Shown here piece after piece: positions 25,916 through 35,046 of a stretch of 64,000 nt of DNA (positions are counted from its first letter, which is position 1; each line of letters begins with the position of its first letter). Source of the DNA: Acinetobacter larvae (GTDB taxonomy: Bacteria; Pseudomonadota; Gammaproteobacteria; Pseudomonadales; Moraxellaceae); contig NZ_CP016895.1 in NCBI RefSeq assembly GCF_001704115.1, positions 1,488,001-1,552,000 on the forward strand, in the 5' to 3' direction. Under the pieces are notes generated by a model, which was not told where the DNA came from, made no database searches, and saw only the letters and a program-made list of their open reading frames with translations. Position numbers and translations under genes: made by a program.

Positions 25916-26752
25916 ATGTTAGAATTTAAATTATGGCGCAAAGCCAGTAAACAGCCTTATAGTGAATATAAAGACGTCAAACAAATCACCGTACTACAAC
26001 TTAAACAGATGTATAACATTTATAAAAAATATTATGAAAATACCAGTTTTGAATTATTTGAATCTGATTTTTTGCAAAAGACTGGTGTATTTTTAATATT
26101 TGCGCCCATTCATCAACGGGTGGTTGGTTTTTCTACCATTACTGAGCGCGACTTTTTAGTAGGTGAAAAAGCACAACACGGTTTTTTTAGTGGTGATACG
26201 ATTATTGAAAAAGAATATTGGGGGACGCGTGCCCTACAGCGCGCCATGATGCGTTATATTTTTCGTTATAAACTGAAATACCCCACGCAATCTGTTTATT
26301 GGTTGCTGATCTCGAAAGGCTTTAAAACCTATCTATTGCTCGCTAATAATTATCAGCGTTATTATCCCAACCTCGATCATCATCATTCATATTTAAAAGA
26401 TTATGTGCAGTCTTATTGTGAGACCTATTTTAAGTCTTATTATGATAGTCGTACTGGTCTACTAAATTTTGGTGATGACTATCAAGCACTTAAACAACAG
26501 GTTGCACCGATTCATGCATCATTACGTCAGCAGCATCTCAAGATAGATTTTTTTGAACAGTGCAATCCAACTTGGGTACAAGGGACTGAATTACCTTGCA
26601 TTGGAGAGGTAACTTGGCGAGATATGTTTGCGGCAATCAAAGGTCATTTGCTCAAACCCATTAGTAAAGGGCGGGCAGATGCGCAAGATGACTTTATTGA
26701 ACTGAAACCACATGTGTCTACAACGCTTGCCCCTTTACAGCAGGTGGCTTGA
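25916..26752 (+). CDS. GNAT-like hypothetical protein translationally coupled to GH3 gene
   Basis: I place the start at the ATG at 25916 (MLEFKLWRKAS), which has an AAAAAGGA ribosome site, giving 278 residues. I do not recognise a named family. The middle (FLIFAPIHQRVVGFSTITERD, then GDTIIEKEYWGTRALQRAMMRYIFRY) resembles a GNAT core with an acyl-CoA loop at EYWGTRAL. The stop codon overlaps the start codon of the GH3-family gene (TGATG), so the two products are made together and probably act in one pathway, perhaps supplying or modifying an acyl or amino substrate. That role is inference. Confidence 0.75.
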   Translation: MLEFKLWRKASKQPYSEYKDVKQITVLQLKQMYNIYKKYYENTSFELFESDFLQKTGVFLIFAPIHQRVVGFSTITERDFLVGEKAQHGFFSGDTIIEKEYWGTRALQRAMMRYIFRYKLKYPTQSVYWLLISKGFKTYLLLANNYQRYYPNLDHHHSYLKDYVQSYCETYFKSYYDSRTGLLNFGDDYQALKQQVAPIHASLRQQHLKIDFFEQCNPTWVQGTELPCIGEVTWRDMFAAIKGHLLKPISKGRADAQDDFIELKPHVSTTLAPLQQVA

Positions 26753-28290
26753 TGGGAATGATCTTAACTGCTGCACATGGTATTTTGGCTTTTGCGAGCA
26801 AGTATACGGCTAAGCGCTTTGTCGCCAATGCAGACAATTTGCAGTTTATTCAACAGCAAAAGCTTTCTGAAATTTTAAAGCTTTTGGGTAAAACTGATCT
26901 GAACTATCAGCAGTTTCAACAACACTATCCCTTAACCCGCTATGCTGCATGGCGTGAAGTCATTGAACAATCACGCCTGAGTGGGCGCAATGCTTTAGGC
27001 AAAGAAGTTATTCAGCGTTTTCAGCCGACCAGTGGTTCTAGTGAGCAGCTTAAGTATATCCCTTATACGGCTGGTTTTTTAAAAGAACTGGATCAAGCGA
27101 TTGCATTGTGGATTTATGATTTATATCAGCAATATCCGGCTTTAAAACAAGGCACCCATTATTGGTCAGTGTCTTGGCTTCCTGAGAGTCTGCGGCAGCA
27201 TGGAGAGCGGGAAAATCTCAATAATGATCATGCTTTATTGAACTTCTCTAAACGGCTATTGAGTGGTTTAACCCAGTCAGTGCCAACCGATATTGCGTAT
27301 GCCAAAACCGCTGAGGCTGCCATGTTTGCAACAGCCGTGTATCTGGTCGCGGACCCAAAACTGGCACTGATTTCTGTGTGGAGTCCAACTTTTGCCTTGC
27401 AGTTATTAGATTTAATCAGCCAGAAACAACATGAGATTGTCGGGGTCTTGCGTTCGGGGCAGTGGCCAAACCAGAACTTTGCCAAGTTAAAAGCACCGCA
27501 TCGACCACAACGGGCAAAACAGTTTGCTCGTTTGGATTTAAAAACGAGTCAGGCCTGGCAACAGCTGTGGCCTAAGCTTTGTTTATTATCTAGCTGGGAT
27601 ACCGCCAGTGCTTCATCTTGGGCAATACAGTTGCAGCAACGTTTGCCTCATGTTTCTTTTCAGGCGAAGGGGCTATGGGCGACAGAGGCAGTGGTCACCA
27701 TTCCCTATCAGCAATATTTTCCCTTGATGTACCATGCTCATTTTTATGAGTTTTTAACAACAGATGGTCAGGTTTTGCCAGCATGGCAATTGCAACAAGA
27801 TCAAATTGTTAGTCCTGTGGTGACCACTGCCGCTGGTCTATTGCGCTATATCATCGATGATGAATTGCAAGTGACTGGATTTATAAAAGATGTACCTTGT
27901 TTTAAATTTTTAGGTCGTAAACTCACAGTCGATATGGTGGGTGAGAAAATTGATCATGTCACAGCACAACAGCTTTTACAGCAATTGCAAACAGAGGGTT
28001 ATCGAACTTTAAGTTTGTTGGGAATTGCTGGAGGAGAGCAGTATAAGCCTTATTATGCTTTGCTCAGTGAAGGTGATGCAGAGCAACAACCCAGTGCGGC
28101 TGAACTTGATCATTTGCTGAAGCGTAACTTTCATTATGAGCTGGCACGAGATTTGGGGCAGTTGGCTGCACCAATGGTCTTACACGTAGCGGATGGTTGG
28201 GCACATTATAAGCGTTTGGCAATGCATAATGGCATGGTTGAAGGCAATATTAAACCCGAACCATTGAAGCAATTTGCCCAGTATTTTTAG
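26752..28290 (+). CDS. GH3-family acyl-acid amido synthetase-like protein
   Basis: A 512-residue protein of the GH3 auxin-responsive superfamily (ANL-type adenylating fold). Visible landmarks are the phosphate-binding loop RFQPTSGSSEQLKYIPYT (near residue 82), AEAAMFATAVYLVADPKLALISVWSPTF, the central GLWATEAVVTIPY, and the C-terminal segment LRYIIDDELQVTGFIKDVPCFKFLGR, where GH3 enzymes place their hinge. Plant GH3 enzymes adenylate a carboxylic acid and couple it to an amino acid. Bacterial homologues are mostly uncharacterised, although some conjugate plant hormones or act in natural-product routes. The start ATG overlaps the stop of the upstream GNAT-like gene. Substrate unknown. Confidence 0.82.
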   Translation: MGMILTAAHGILAFASKYTAKRFVANADNLQFIQQQKLSEILKLLGKTDLNYQQFQQHYPLTRYAAWREVIEQSRLSGRNALGKEVIQRFQPTSGSSEQLKYIPYTAGFLKELDQAIALWIYDLYQQYPALKQGTHYWSVSWLPESLRQHGERENLNNDHALLNFSKRLLSGLTQSVPTDIAYAKTAEAAMFATAVYLVADPKLALISVWSPTFALQLLDLISQKQHEIVGVLRSGQWPNQNFAKLKAPHRPQRAKQFARLDLKTSQAWQQLWPKLCLLSSWDTASASSWAIQLQQRLPHVSFQAKGLWATEAVVTIPYQQYFPLMYHAHFYEFLTTDGQVLPAWQLQQDQIVSPVVTTAAGLLRYIIDDELQVTGFIKDVPCFKFLGRKLTVDMVGEKIDHVTAQQLLQQLQTEGYRTLSLLGIAGGEQYKPYYALLSEGDAEQQPSAAELDHLLKRNFHYELARDLGQLAAPMVLHVADGWAHYKRLAMHNGMVEGNIKPEPLKQFAQYF

Positions 28291-28324
28291 CTTGATCAAA
28301 CACGGTACGACTAGCTAGTATGGC

Positions 28325-28350
28325 GTGTACACAGCATGTGCTGTGTACAC
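28325..28350. terminator. Perfect inverted repeat after the GH3 gene
   Basis: GTGTACACAGCA and TGCTGTGTACAC, 12-bp arms with a 2-bp spacer, about 35 bp after the stop codon. There is no T-tract, so it could be a Rho-assisted stop or a protein-binding site. Confidence 0.5.
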
Positions 28351-28363
28351 CACTACCACTTAG

Positions 28364-28408
28364 TCTAGGTCGAATAGTGGTCTAGGTCGAATAGTGGTCT
28401 AGATCGAA
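28364..28408. repeat. 17-bp tandem repeat (about 2.6 copies)
   Basis: TCTAGGTCGAATAGTGG occurs at 28364-28380 and 28381-28397, followed by a degenerate partial copy, in the convergent gap between the GH3 and rlmKL genes. Confidence 0.9.
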
Positions 28409-28456
28409 CCTACACAAATGAATGCGTGAAAATAAAATCGCAAAAATAAAATAATG

Positions 28457-30664
28457 TTAATGCGCTTGAGGGTGGGTAATTTTCCAAGCACGGTGGATTT
28501 TACGATTGCGTTTGAAATCAGGACCAATGGTATAGTCACTAATCTCTTGGGTATCAAATAATGCTTCGATTTCTTCATCCATCTCAAAACCGCGATAGTT
28601 GTTGGAGAAGTACAAGGTGCCATGGCTGGACAAGCGATTCATTGCACGTTTCAGCAAGGAGACATGGTCGCGTTGTACATCAAAAGTACCATAAAACTTT
28701 TTCGAGTTAGAGAAGGTGGGTGGATCGATAAAAATCAGATCATATTGTTCATGACCTTCTTTGAGCCATTCAAAACAATCACTGGCAAAGAATTGATGCT
28801 GTTGGTCTGGGTGATCAACGGTGAGACCATTGAGAACAAAGTTTTCTTTAGACCAATTGAGATAGGTATTGGACAAGTCAACGCTGGTGGTACTGGCAGC
28901 ACCGCCAAGCGCAGCATGTAGGCTTGCTGTTGAGGTATAACTATAAAGGTTGAGCACATGCTTGCCTTGTGCTTCTTGGGCAATACGTAGGCGCATTTGA
29001 CGATGGTCCAAGAAAAGACCGGTATCGAGATAGTCGGTAAGGTTTACCAAAATTTTGGCGCGACCTTCTTGCACAATAATCCGTTTTGATGCAGTACTTT
29101 GTTTGAGATATTGGTTTTTACCTTCTTGCCGTGCACGGGTTTTAATAAAAATTTTATCGCGTGTTAAACCGGTTACAGCACGGATGCCCGCCAAGGCTAA
29201 GTTAAAGCGTTTTTTGGCTTTTTCTGGATCAATACTTTTCGGTGGCGCATATTCTTGCACGTGTAAACGATCGCCATATAAATCAACCGCAATATTAAAG
29301 TCTGGTAGATCGGCATCATACAAACGTAGGCAATAGACTTGTTCTTTACTGGCCCATTTTTTCAAGGTTTGCATATTTTTTTGCAAGCGATTGGTGAAGT
29401 CGACTGCGCCGTCGATGGCTTCAAATGTTGCGGGTTCCCATGTGCTTAGGAAGGGGGCAGTCACAGGGGCGGCTTTAATTTGCCCCAAACGGACGTAAAT
29501 CGGTAGACGACCATTCATTAAACGTAAGGTTTGTGGATCGTTTAAAGCCAGTACATCCGCTTGTTCAATATGAGCAGCAATAATCGCTGTATGTTGTTGT
29601 GCAAAGTGTTGTTGTAATTGATTGGATAAACCAAGGTACAAAGCGCGGTTAGATGATTTCTCACCAAGACGTTCACCATAAGGTGGATTGGTGACAATAA
29701 ACGCACGTTGTTGTCCCAGTTTAAAATCGGGCCAATCGGCAAGCGTACGCTCTTCGAGCTTGATGTGATCTAGTAATGATTCAAAACCTGCGGCAATGAT
29801 ATTTTGTCGTGTGGCTTTTACTGCATCCCAATCAGCATCAAAGGCATAAAACTGTGGTAAATCTTGCTGCAGGGCGTGTTGATGGCGCTCAGCGGCTTCG
29901 GCTTTGATCGACATCCATAATTCCTGGTCATGACCTTGCCAACCATTAAAACCAAAGCGACGGACTAAGCCGGGCGCACGATCTGTCAAAATCATCAGTG
30001 CTTCGATAATAAAAGTTCCCGAACCACACATTGGATCGAGAATAATATCGGGATGTAGTTGTTTGAGTTGAGCTTTTTCTAAGATTGCCGCAGCAAGATT
30101 TTCTTTGATCGGGGCATCGGTCATGTAGCGGCGATAGCCACGTTTATGTAAAGAATCACCTGATAAATCTAGGCAAAAGCTGTGTTGATGCTTACCAGCC
30201 ACCACCGATAAGGTGATTTCTGGTTGTTTGGTGTCAATGCTAGGACGGCGTCCAACAGCATCCATAAAGGAATCGACCACGCCATCTTTGACCCTTAAGG
30301 TGGCAAATTGACTGTTGACCTTAATATCGCGTTCTAAATGTAGCCGAATCGCAAAGGTACTTTGCGGTGAAAAAATCAGAGACCAATCGAAACTGAGCGC
30401 ACCTTGGTATAATTCTTCTGCCACATCACGTGCATCATGGCTGTGTTCAATATCAAAAAAGTGAATCGGGAGGAGTACCCGTGAGGCTAAGCGTGACCAC
30501 ATGCAGACGCGATATGCTTGTTCTAAAGTGCCTTTAAAAACGATACGACCCGCTAAACATTCACTCGGGTGAATACCCAAATCTTGTAATTCTTGTTCTA
30601 ATAATCGTTCGAGCCCGTCGGCACAACTCACCCAATAGGTTGATAAGCGGAGATTCGAGTTCAT
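28457..30664 (-). CDS. rlmL: Bifunctional 23S rRNA methyltransferase RlmKL (G2445-m2G and G2069-m7G)
   Basis: A 735-residue fusion with a THUMP domain (residues about 50-160), the RlmL methyltransferase (SAM/catalytic motifs DPMCGSGTF and TNPPYG) and the C-terminal RlmK methyltransferase (VLNLYSYTSTASLHAALGGA, IFIDPPTFSNS). It modifies two guanines of 23S rRNA during 50S assembly. The order and length match the fused gamma-proteobacterial form. Single-gene unit, divergent from pyrB. Confidence 0.97.
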   Translation of the reverse strand: MNSNLRLSTYWVSCADGLERLLEQELQDLGIHPSECLAGRIVFKGTLEQAYRVCMWSRLASRVLLPIHFFDIEHSHDARDVAEELYQGALSFDWSLIFSPQSTFAIRLHLERDIKVNSQFATLRVKDGVVDSFMDAVGRRPSIDTKQPEITLSVVAGKHQHSFCLDLSGDSLHKRGYRRYMTDAPIKENLAAAILEKAQLKQLHPDIILDPMCGSGTFIIEALMILTDRAPGLVRRFGFNGWQGHDQELWMSIKAEAAERHQHALQQDLPQFYAFDADWDAVKATRQNIIAAGFESLLDHIKLEERTLADWPDFKLGQQRAFIVTNPPYGERLGEKSSNRALYLGLSNQLQQHFAQQHTAIIAAHIEQADVLALNDPQTLRLMNGRLPIYVRLGQIKAAPVTAPFLSTWEPATFEAIDGAVDFTNRLQKNMQTLKKWASKEQVYCLRLYDADLPDFNIAVDLYGDRLHVQEYAPPKSIDPEKAKKRFNLALAGIRAVTGLTRDKIFIKTRARQEGKNQYLKQSTASKRIIVQEGRAKILVNLTDYLDTGLFLDHRQMRLRIAQEAQGKHVLNLYSYTSTASLHAALGGAASTTSVDLSNTYLNWSKENFVLNGLTVDHPDQQHQFFASDCFEWLKEGHEQYDLIFIDPPTFSNSKKFYGTFDVQRDHVSLLKRAMNRLSSHGTLYFSNNYRGFEMDEEIEALFDTQEISDYTIGPDFKRNRKIHRAWKITHPQAH

Positions 30665-30885
30665 TCATATGTCCAAGGCGATTCAGCAATTGCGCATTTT
30701 AACGTATTTTTAATCGCAAAAGTGAATGCGACTGAACTTTTCGCACACAATCCCTGCGATCATCTCGTTGCCAGATCGAGATCGGACTGGCAATGGCTAG
30801 AACAAGTTGCTGAAGATAATCGCTTTTGCCCTGAGTAAGGTGAAAAAACTCTAAAAAAGCCTAAGCCTATTACTGTGCTTTTGGC

Positions 30886-30891
30886 TATAAT
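30886..30891 (+). promoter_or_regulatory. Candidate -10 element of pyrB-pyrC' operon
   Basis: A perfect TATAAT lies 29 bp before the pyrB ATG. I saw no good -35 hexamer at the right distance. Confidence 0.45.
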
Positions 30892-30920
30892 AACGCAACT
30901 TAGCAGACAAGGAATCTCTC

Positions 30921-31937
30921 ATGCACTTGGCGGCATTGCATACACCGAGCCAGATTCAACTCAATCGACACGGTCACCTCAAACATTTTCTCACGATAGA
31001 AGGGCTTTCCAAAGCCACACTCAGTAAAATTCTCGATACAGCGCAAAGCTTTTTTAATGCTAATAATCAATTGATCACCACGCCATTATTGGAAGGGCGT
31101 ACCGTGATGAATCTTTTCTTTGAAAACTCCACACGAACACGCACCACATTCGAAGCTGCGGCAAAGCGCTTATCGGCCAATGTGCTCAATATAGATATTG
31201 CACGTTCCAGTACGTCCAAAGGTGAGACTTTAAGAGACACTTTATGGAATTTAGAAGCCATGGCGGCTGACCTATTTGTGGTACGTCACTCTTCATCGGG
31301 TGCGGCACATTTTATTGCACAAACGGTATGTCCTCAGGTTGCCATTATCAATGCTGGGGATGGTCGTCATGCCCATCCGACACAGGCGATGTTAGATATG
31401 CTAACCATTCGTCGTGAAACCCAAAAAGATTTTTCTGAACTCAGTGTGGCAATTATAGGCGATATCAAGCACTCCCGTGTGGCACGTTCAGATGTTGCTG
31501 CTTTACAGACATTGGGGTGTCGTGACATTCGGGTAATTGCTCCGAACACCTTGTTGCCTTATGGTTTTGAAGCTTTTGGTCCGGGTGTGCGCTTATTTAA
31601 TCAGATGGAACAAGGCATCGCAGATTGTGATGTGATCATTACCTTACGTATTCAAAATGAACGGATTAATTCGCCGGCATTGGCGTCTCAATCTGAGTTT
31701 TATAAAATGTATGGTCTCAATCCGCAGCGTCTGGCATTGGCCAAAGATGATTGTATCGTCATGCATCCTGGTCCAATGAATCGAGGTGTTGAGATTGAGT
31801 CTAGTATTGCCGATGGTCCCCGTTCCGTGATTTTAAATCAAGTGACCAACGGGATTGCCGTGCGTATGGCCGTTTTGGCATTGGCTATGCAAGGGCAATT
31901 AGAAGAACAAGGTTTAATTGAAGCAATAGCGCAGTAA
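30921..31937 (+). CDS. pyrB: Aspartate carbamoyltransferase catalytic subunit
   Basis: A 338-residue enzyme with the carbamoyl-phosphate motif [13 protein letters not shown], the [12 protein letters not shown] loop and the substrate-binding [11 protein letters not shown] segment. It forms carbamoyl-aspartate, the first committed step of UMP synthesis. The N-terminal extension before the catalytic core (residues 1-20) is typical of the Pseudomonas-type class A enzyme, which assembles with an inactive dihydroorotase homologue. That partner is encoded 11 bp downstream. Confidence 0.97.
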   Translation: MHLAALHTPSQIQLNRHGHLKHFLTIEGLSKATLSKILDTAQSFFNANNQLITTPLLEGRTVMNLFFENSTRTRTTFEAAAKRLSANVLNIDIARSSTSKGETLRDTLWNLEAMAADLFVVRHSSSGAAHFIAQTVCPQVAIINAGDGRHAHPTQAMLDMLTIRRETQKDFSELSVAIIGDIKHSRVARSDVAALQTLGCRDIRVIAPNTLLPYGFEAFGPGVRLFNQMEQGIADCDVIITLRIQNERINSPALASQSEFYKMYGLNPQRLALAKDDCIVMHPGPMNRGVEIESSIADGPRSVILNQVTNGIAVRMAVLALAMQGQLEEQGLIEAIAQ

Positions 31938-31948
31938 AGGATCGAAAA

Positions 31949-33193
31949 ATGTCAGTCATTCAAATTGAAAACGTTCGTGTTTTAGATCCAGTACATCAAC
32001 GTGATCAAGTCACGACGGTTTATATTGAAAATGGTCGTTTGGTCAATGCAGCAAGTGCTCCGGTATCGGAAGTGATTGATGCAACAGGGCATTGGTTAAT
32101 GCCAACCATGGTCGATCTTTGTGCACGTCTACGTGAACCAGGTCAGCAGCAGCATGGGACTTTAAAATCAGAAGGTCATGCTGCGCGTGCCAATGGCATT
32201 TTGCATGTGTTTACGCCCCCAGATTCTAAGCCGATTGTCCAAGACAATGGCGCACTGATTCATGGCTTGGTGGAAAAAGCGCAATTGGACGGTGGAATTT
32301 ATCTAAAAATTATTGGTGCACAGACGCAAGGTTTACTGGGCAAACAACCGGCCAATATGGCGGCGTTAAAAAAAGGTGGTTGTGCTTCAGTGTCGAATGC
32401 CTATGCACCCTTTGCTGATGATGATGTGGTCTTGCGTACCTTAGAATATGCGGCTGGGTTGGATTTAACTGTGGTGTTCTACGCGGAAGAACCTGAAATT
32501 GCCAAAGATGGCTGTGTACATGAAGGCTTTACTGCATCTCGTCAAGGTTTAGCCATGATTCCAGCTTTGGCAGAAACCGTTGCCATTGCCAAATATTTAC
32601 TGATGATTGAAGCCACAGGTGTCCGTGCCCATTTCGGTCTGTTATCATCTGGCGCATCAATTGCTTTGATTGCCGCTGCCAAAGCCAAAGGGCTTGCGGT
32701 AAGTTGTGATGTGGCAATGCATCAATTGCATTTAACAGATACAGAAATTGATGGTTTTAATGCCTTAGCACATGTGCGTCCGCCTTTACGTGCTGAGCAA
32801 GACAAACAGCAACTCCGTGCAGCACTGAAAGCGGGTGTGATTGATGCGATTTGTACCCATCATGAACCACTCAATGCCTCGGCAAAATTGGCGCCCTTTG
32901 CTGAAACCGAATCTGGTATTAGTGCCTTTGACAGTTATGTGGCTTTGGGTATTCAGTTGGTCAATGAAGGTTTGTTTGAACCCTTGCAGTGGGTAGAAAA
33001 AGTTACGGTGGCACCAGCACGTGTGGCGCAGATCTTTGAACAATGGCAACAACAAGCCGGTTGGGTATTGGTCGATCCTAAATTGCAATGGCGTCTAGAT
33101 CAGGACAGTATGTTGTCACATGGTAAAAATACCCCATTGTTGAATCAAAACTTGACTGGAAAAGTCCGCCGTAGCTTTATTCCAAGTCTCTAG
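31949..33193 (+). CDS. Non-catalytic dihydroorotase homologue PyrC' (PyrX), ATCase partner subunit
   Basis: This 414-residue protein has the dihydroorotase fold but has lost zinc ligands: the usual D-x-H-x-H-x-R-(D/E)-P-G motif reads DLCARLREPG, so both histidines are replaced. Late in the protein the catalytic Asp region reads THHEP in place of the usual D-H-(A/P)-P. In Pseudomonas the equivalent inactive subunit is needed to assemble the ATCase dodecamer. The 11-bp gap to pyrB supports a structural role. A true dihydroorotase should be encoded elsewhere. Confidence 0.9.
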   Translation: MSVIQIENVRVLDPVHQRDQVTTVYIENGRLVNAASAPVSEVIDATGHWLMPTMVDLCARLREPGQQQHGTLKSEGHAARANGILHVFTPPDSKPIVQDNGALIHGLVEKAQLDGGIYLKIIGAQTQGLLGKQPANMAALKKGGCASVSNAYAPFADDDVVLRTLEYAAGLDLTVVFYAEEPEIAKDGCVHEGFTASRQGLAMIPALAETVAIAKYLLMIEATGVRAHFGLLSSGASIALIAAAKAKGLAVSCDVAMHQLHLTDTEIDGFNALAHVRPPLRAEQDKQQLRAALKAGVIDAICTHHEPLNASAKLAPFAETESGISAFDSYVALGIQLVNEGLFEPLQWVEKVTVAPARVAQIFEQWQQQAGWVLVDPKLQWRLDQDSMLSHGKNTPLLNQNLTGKVRRSFIPSL

Positions 33194-33327
33194 CCTTAGA
33201 CGGCATTGCCAATCAAGTGCAATAGGTTCTTTATGATGGTTTAGCAAGCATGTTCATACCAACATGCTTGCAGCTTTGGATGCACTCTTGTGTTGAGTCG
33301 CGGTCATTGTCAGCAAGGAGTGGCAAG

Positions 33328-34116
33328 ATGCGTATTAGTTTCGTTGGTGCAGGACGTGTGGCAAGTCATTTCGTCCATGCCTTACAGCAAGGTCAGCATC
33401 AACTGCTGCAGATTTATAGTCGTCGTTTGGCACATGCTGAACAATTGGCCAAGACCTGCGCTGCTGAAGCTTTAGATCATTTAGACCATCTAGATCCAGA
33501 TTGTGATGTGTTGATGATTGCAGTTGCCGATGCGGCGATTGAGCAAGTGGTGGCGGCGCTACCTGTACTGTCTGAACATTGTGTGGTGGTACATTGCTCT
33601 GGCAGTACACCCTTATCTGTCTTACAGCGTTTTCAGCGATATGGTGTTTTTTATCCATTACAGAGTTTTAGCTTGGGAGCGACAGTTGACTGGTCGCAGG
33701 TTCCCTTGTTGTTAGAAGCGAATCATCCGATAGCATTGCAATGCCTACAGCAGTTGGCGGCAGAACTGAGTCAACGGATCTATTGTTATGACACTGAGCA
33801 ACGTTTGACGCTGCATTTAGCCGCAGTTTTTGCCAGTAATTTTGCCAATTACTGCTATGATGCCGCGGCGCAATTGTTGGCGGTGCAACAGGTTGATCGC
33901 TCGCTCTTGTCGCCCTTAATTTTAGCAACGGCACAGAAAGCAACTGAACAGTCGCCTGAATGGGTACAAACTGGTCCAGCGGCGCGGGGAGATCTAGCAA
34001 TTTTGGCTTTGCATCGGGCTTTGCTCGAGCAAGCTGAACGCCCCGATCTGCAAGCACTGTATCAGTTAATGAGTCAGGCTATTCTACAGCGACAACAGGC
34101 ATTGATTCAGCGCTAA
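33328..34116 (+). CDS. Rossmann-like and DUF2520 domain protein
   Basis: I use the ATG at 33328 (MRISFVGAGRVASHF), with an AAGGAG ribosome site, giving 262 residues. The N-terminal NAD(P)-binding motif GAGRVASH is followed by a Rossmann core (CDVLMIAVADAAIEQVV, VVVHCSGSTPLSVLQ), then the helical DUF2520 domain (VFASNFANYCYDAAAQLL). The family resembles ketopantoate or pyrroline-carboxylate reductases, but its reaction is not established. Confidence 0.87.
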   Translation: MRISFVGAGRVASHFVHALQQGQHQLLQIYSRRLAHAEQLAKTCAAEALDHLDHLDPDCDVLMIAVADAAIEQVVAALPVLSEHCVVVHCSGSTPLSVLQRFQRYGVFYPLQSFSLGATVDWSQVPLLLEANHPIALQCLQQLAAELSQRIYCYDTEQRLTLHLAAVFASNFANYCYDAAAQLLAVQQVDRSLLSPLILATAQKATEQSPEWVQTGPAARGDLAILALHRALLEQAERPDLQALYQLMSQAILQRQQALIQR

Positions 34117-34175
34117 CACCACCTGATTGAGATGTGCAACCATTAAAAAGTGAGCACATCAAAAGCGCACACATA

Positions 34176-34202
34176 AAAAAGCGAGCAAATTGCTCGCTTT
34201 TT
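34176..34202. terminator. Bidirectional terminator between DUF2520 gene and slyD
   Basis: AAAAAGCGAGCAA (34176-34188) and TTGCTCGCTTTTT (34190-34202) form a strong hairpin with A and T runs on both sides, between convergent genes. Confidence 0.93.
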
Positions 34203-34246
34203 AGCGTATGAACGGCTCAATGTGCAGTCATATGGCTATGGGTTTA

Positions 34247-34732
34247 TTAATGGTGGTGACCACCAGCACCGTGTACATGACCGTGCTCTAGTTCTTCAGC
34301 AGAAGCTTCACGGATGTCGACGATTTCGACATCAAAAGTTAAGTCTTGACCAGCAAGCGGGAAGTTGGCATCAACTAAGATGGTTTCGCCTTCAACCGCT
34401 TTAACGGTAACGATTTGAACACCGTCATCAGTTTGTGCTTGGAATTGCATACCTGCTTCGATGTTGTCTACGCCTTGGAACATGTTCTTTGGCACTTCTT
34501 GTACGAGATCAGGATTGTATTCACCGTAACCTTCAGCTGCAGGTACGTTTACCACAAATTTGTCGCCAACTTTTTTACCTTCCAAAGCTTTTTCTAAACC
34601 AGGAATGATGTTGCCTGCACCATGCAAATAGGGTAGTGGCTCGCCTTGAGATTTATCAAGTACTTCACCTTCGGCATTTGTCAAAGTGTAGTGGAAAGAT
34701 ACCACGTGATTATTTGCAATTGCATCAGTCAT
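34247..34732 (-). CDS. slyD: FKBP-type peptidyl-prolyl isomerase SlyD
   Basis: A 161-residue SlyD-type protein: FKBP half (VVSFHYTLTNAEGEVLDKS, GAGNIIPGLEKALEGKKVGD), inserted IF chaperone domain (PKNMFQGVDNIEAGMQFQ), return to FKBP, and a short His-rich tail ending HGHVHGAGGHHH. It catalyses prolyl isomerisation and chaperones folding. The tail in E. coli binds nickel for hydrogenase maturation; here it is much shorter. Confidence 0.93.
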   Translation of the reverse strand: MTDAIANNHVVSFHYTLTNAEGEVLDKSQGEPLPYLHGAGNIIPGLEKALEGKKVGDKFVVNVPAAEGYGEYNPDLVQEVPKNMFQGVDNIEAGMQFQAQTDDGVQIVTVKAVEGETILVDANFPLAGQDLTFDVEIVDIREASAEELEHGHVHGAGGHHH

Positions 34733-35046
34733 TGTATTGATCCATTTGATATTTTAAGACTACATCATAAATTGAAATGTAGTGTTTGTAGACTAAAATT
34801 AGCAAAAAAAAGCAATTTAGCTGTTTTTCTGCTGAAAATTTTCACAGATCAGTTGCATAAGTGCGTAAATCTGCGAAATCTAAAGTTCAAAAGTAGCGTC
34901 GAGCGCGCATTCCGATGCGCACTAGACTGCAAAGGCTTTTAAAAATAGCGGCAGGATACAGGCTGCGCTTGAGATGATGCAAAGCGCTTCATGTATTGCG
35001 TGCGATCATTTCAAGGCAGGTGTATCTGCGGTAGCATGTTTCTAGT
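34733..35046. other. Intergenic region between slyD and ndh
   Basis: About 310 bp. I see no gene, only AT-rich sequence before slyD and a small GCGCTT...AAGCGC inverted repeat near 34965-34987 that may end the ndh transcript. Confidence 0.4.

Noticed and set aside
33668..34057. Minus-strand 129-codon frame
   Set aside because: Shadow of the DUF2520 gene, with no supporting start context.
34965..34978. 14-mer GCGCTTGAGATGAT also at 6637-6650
   Set aside because: Two short matches in unrelated gaps with different flanks; likely chance.
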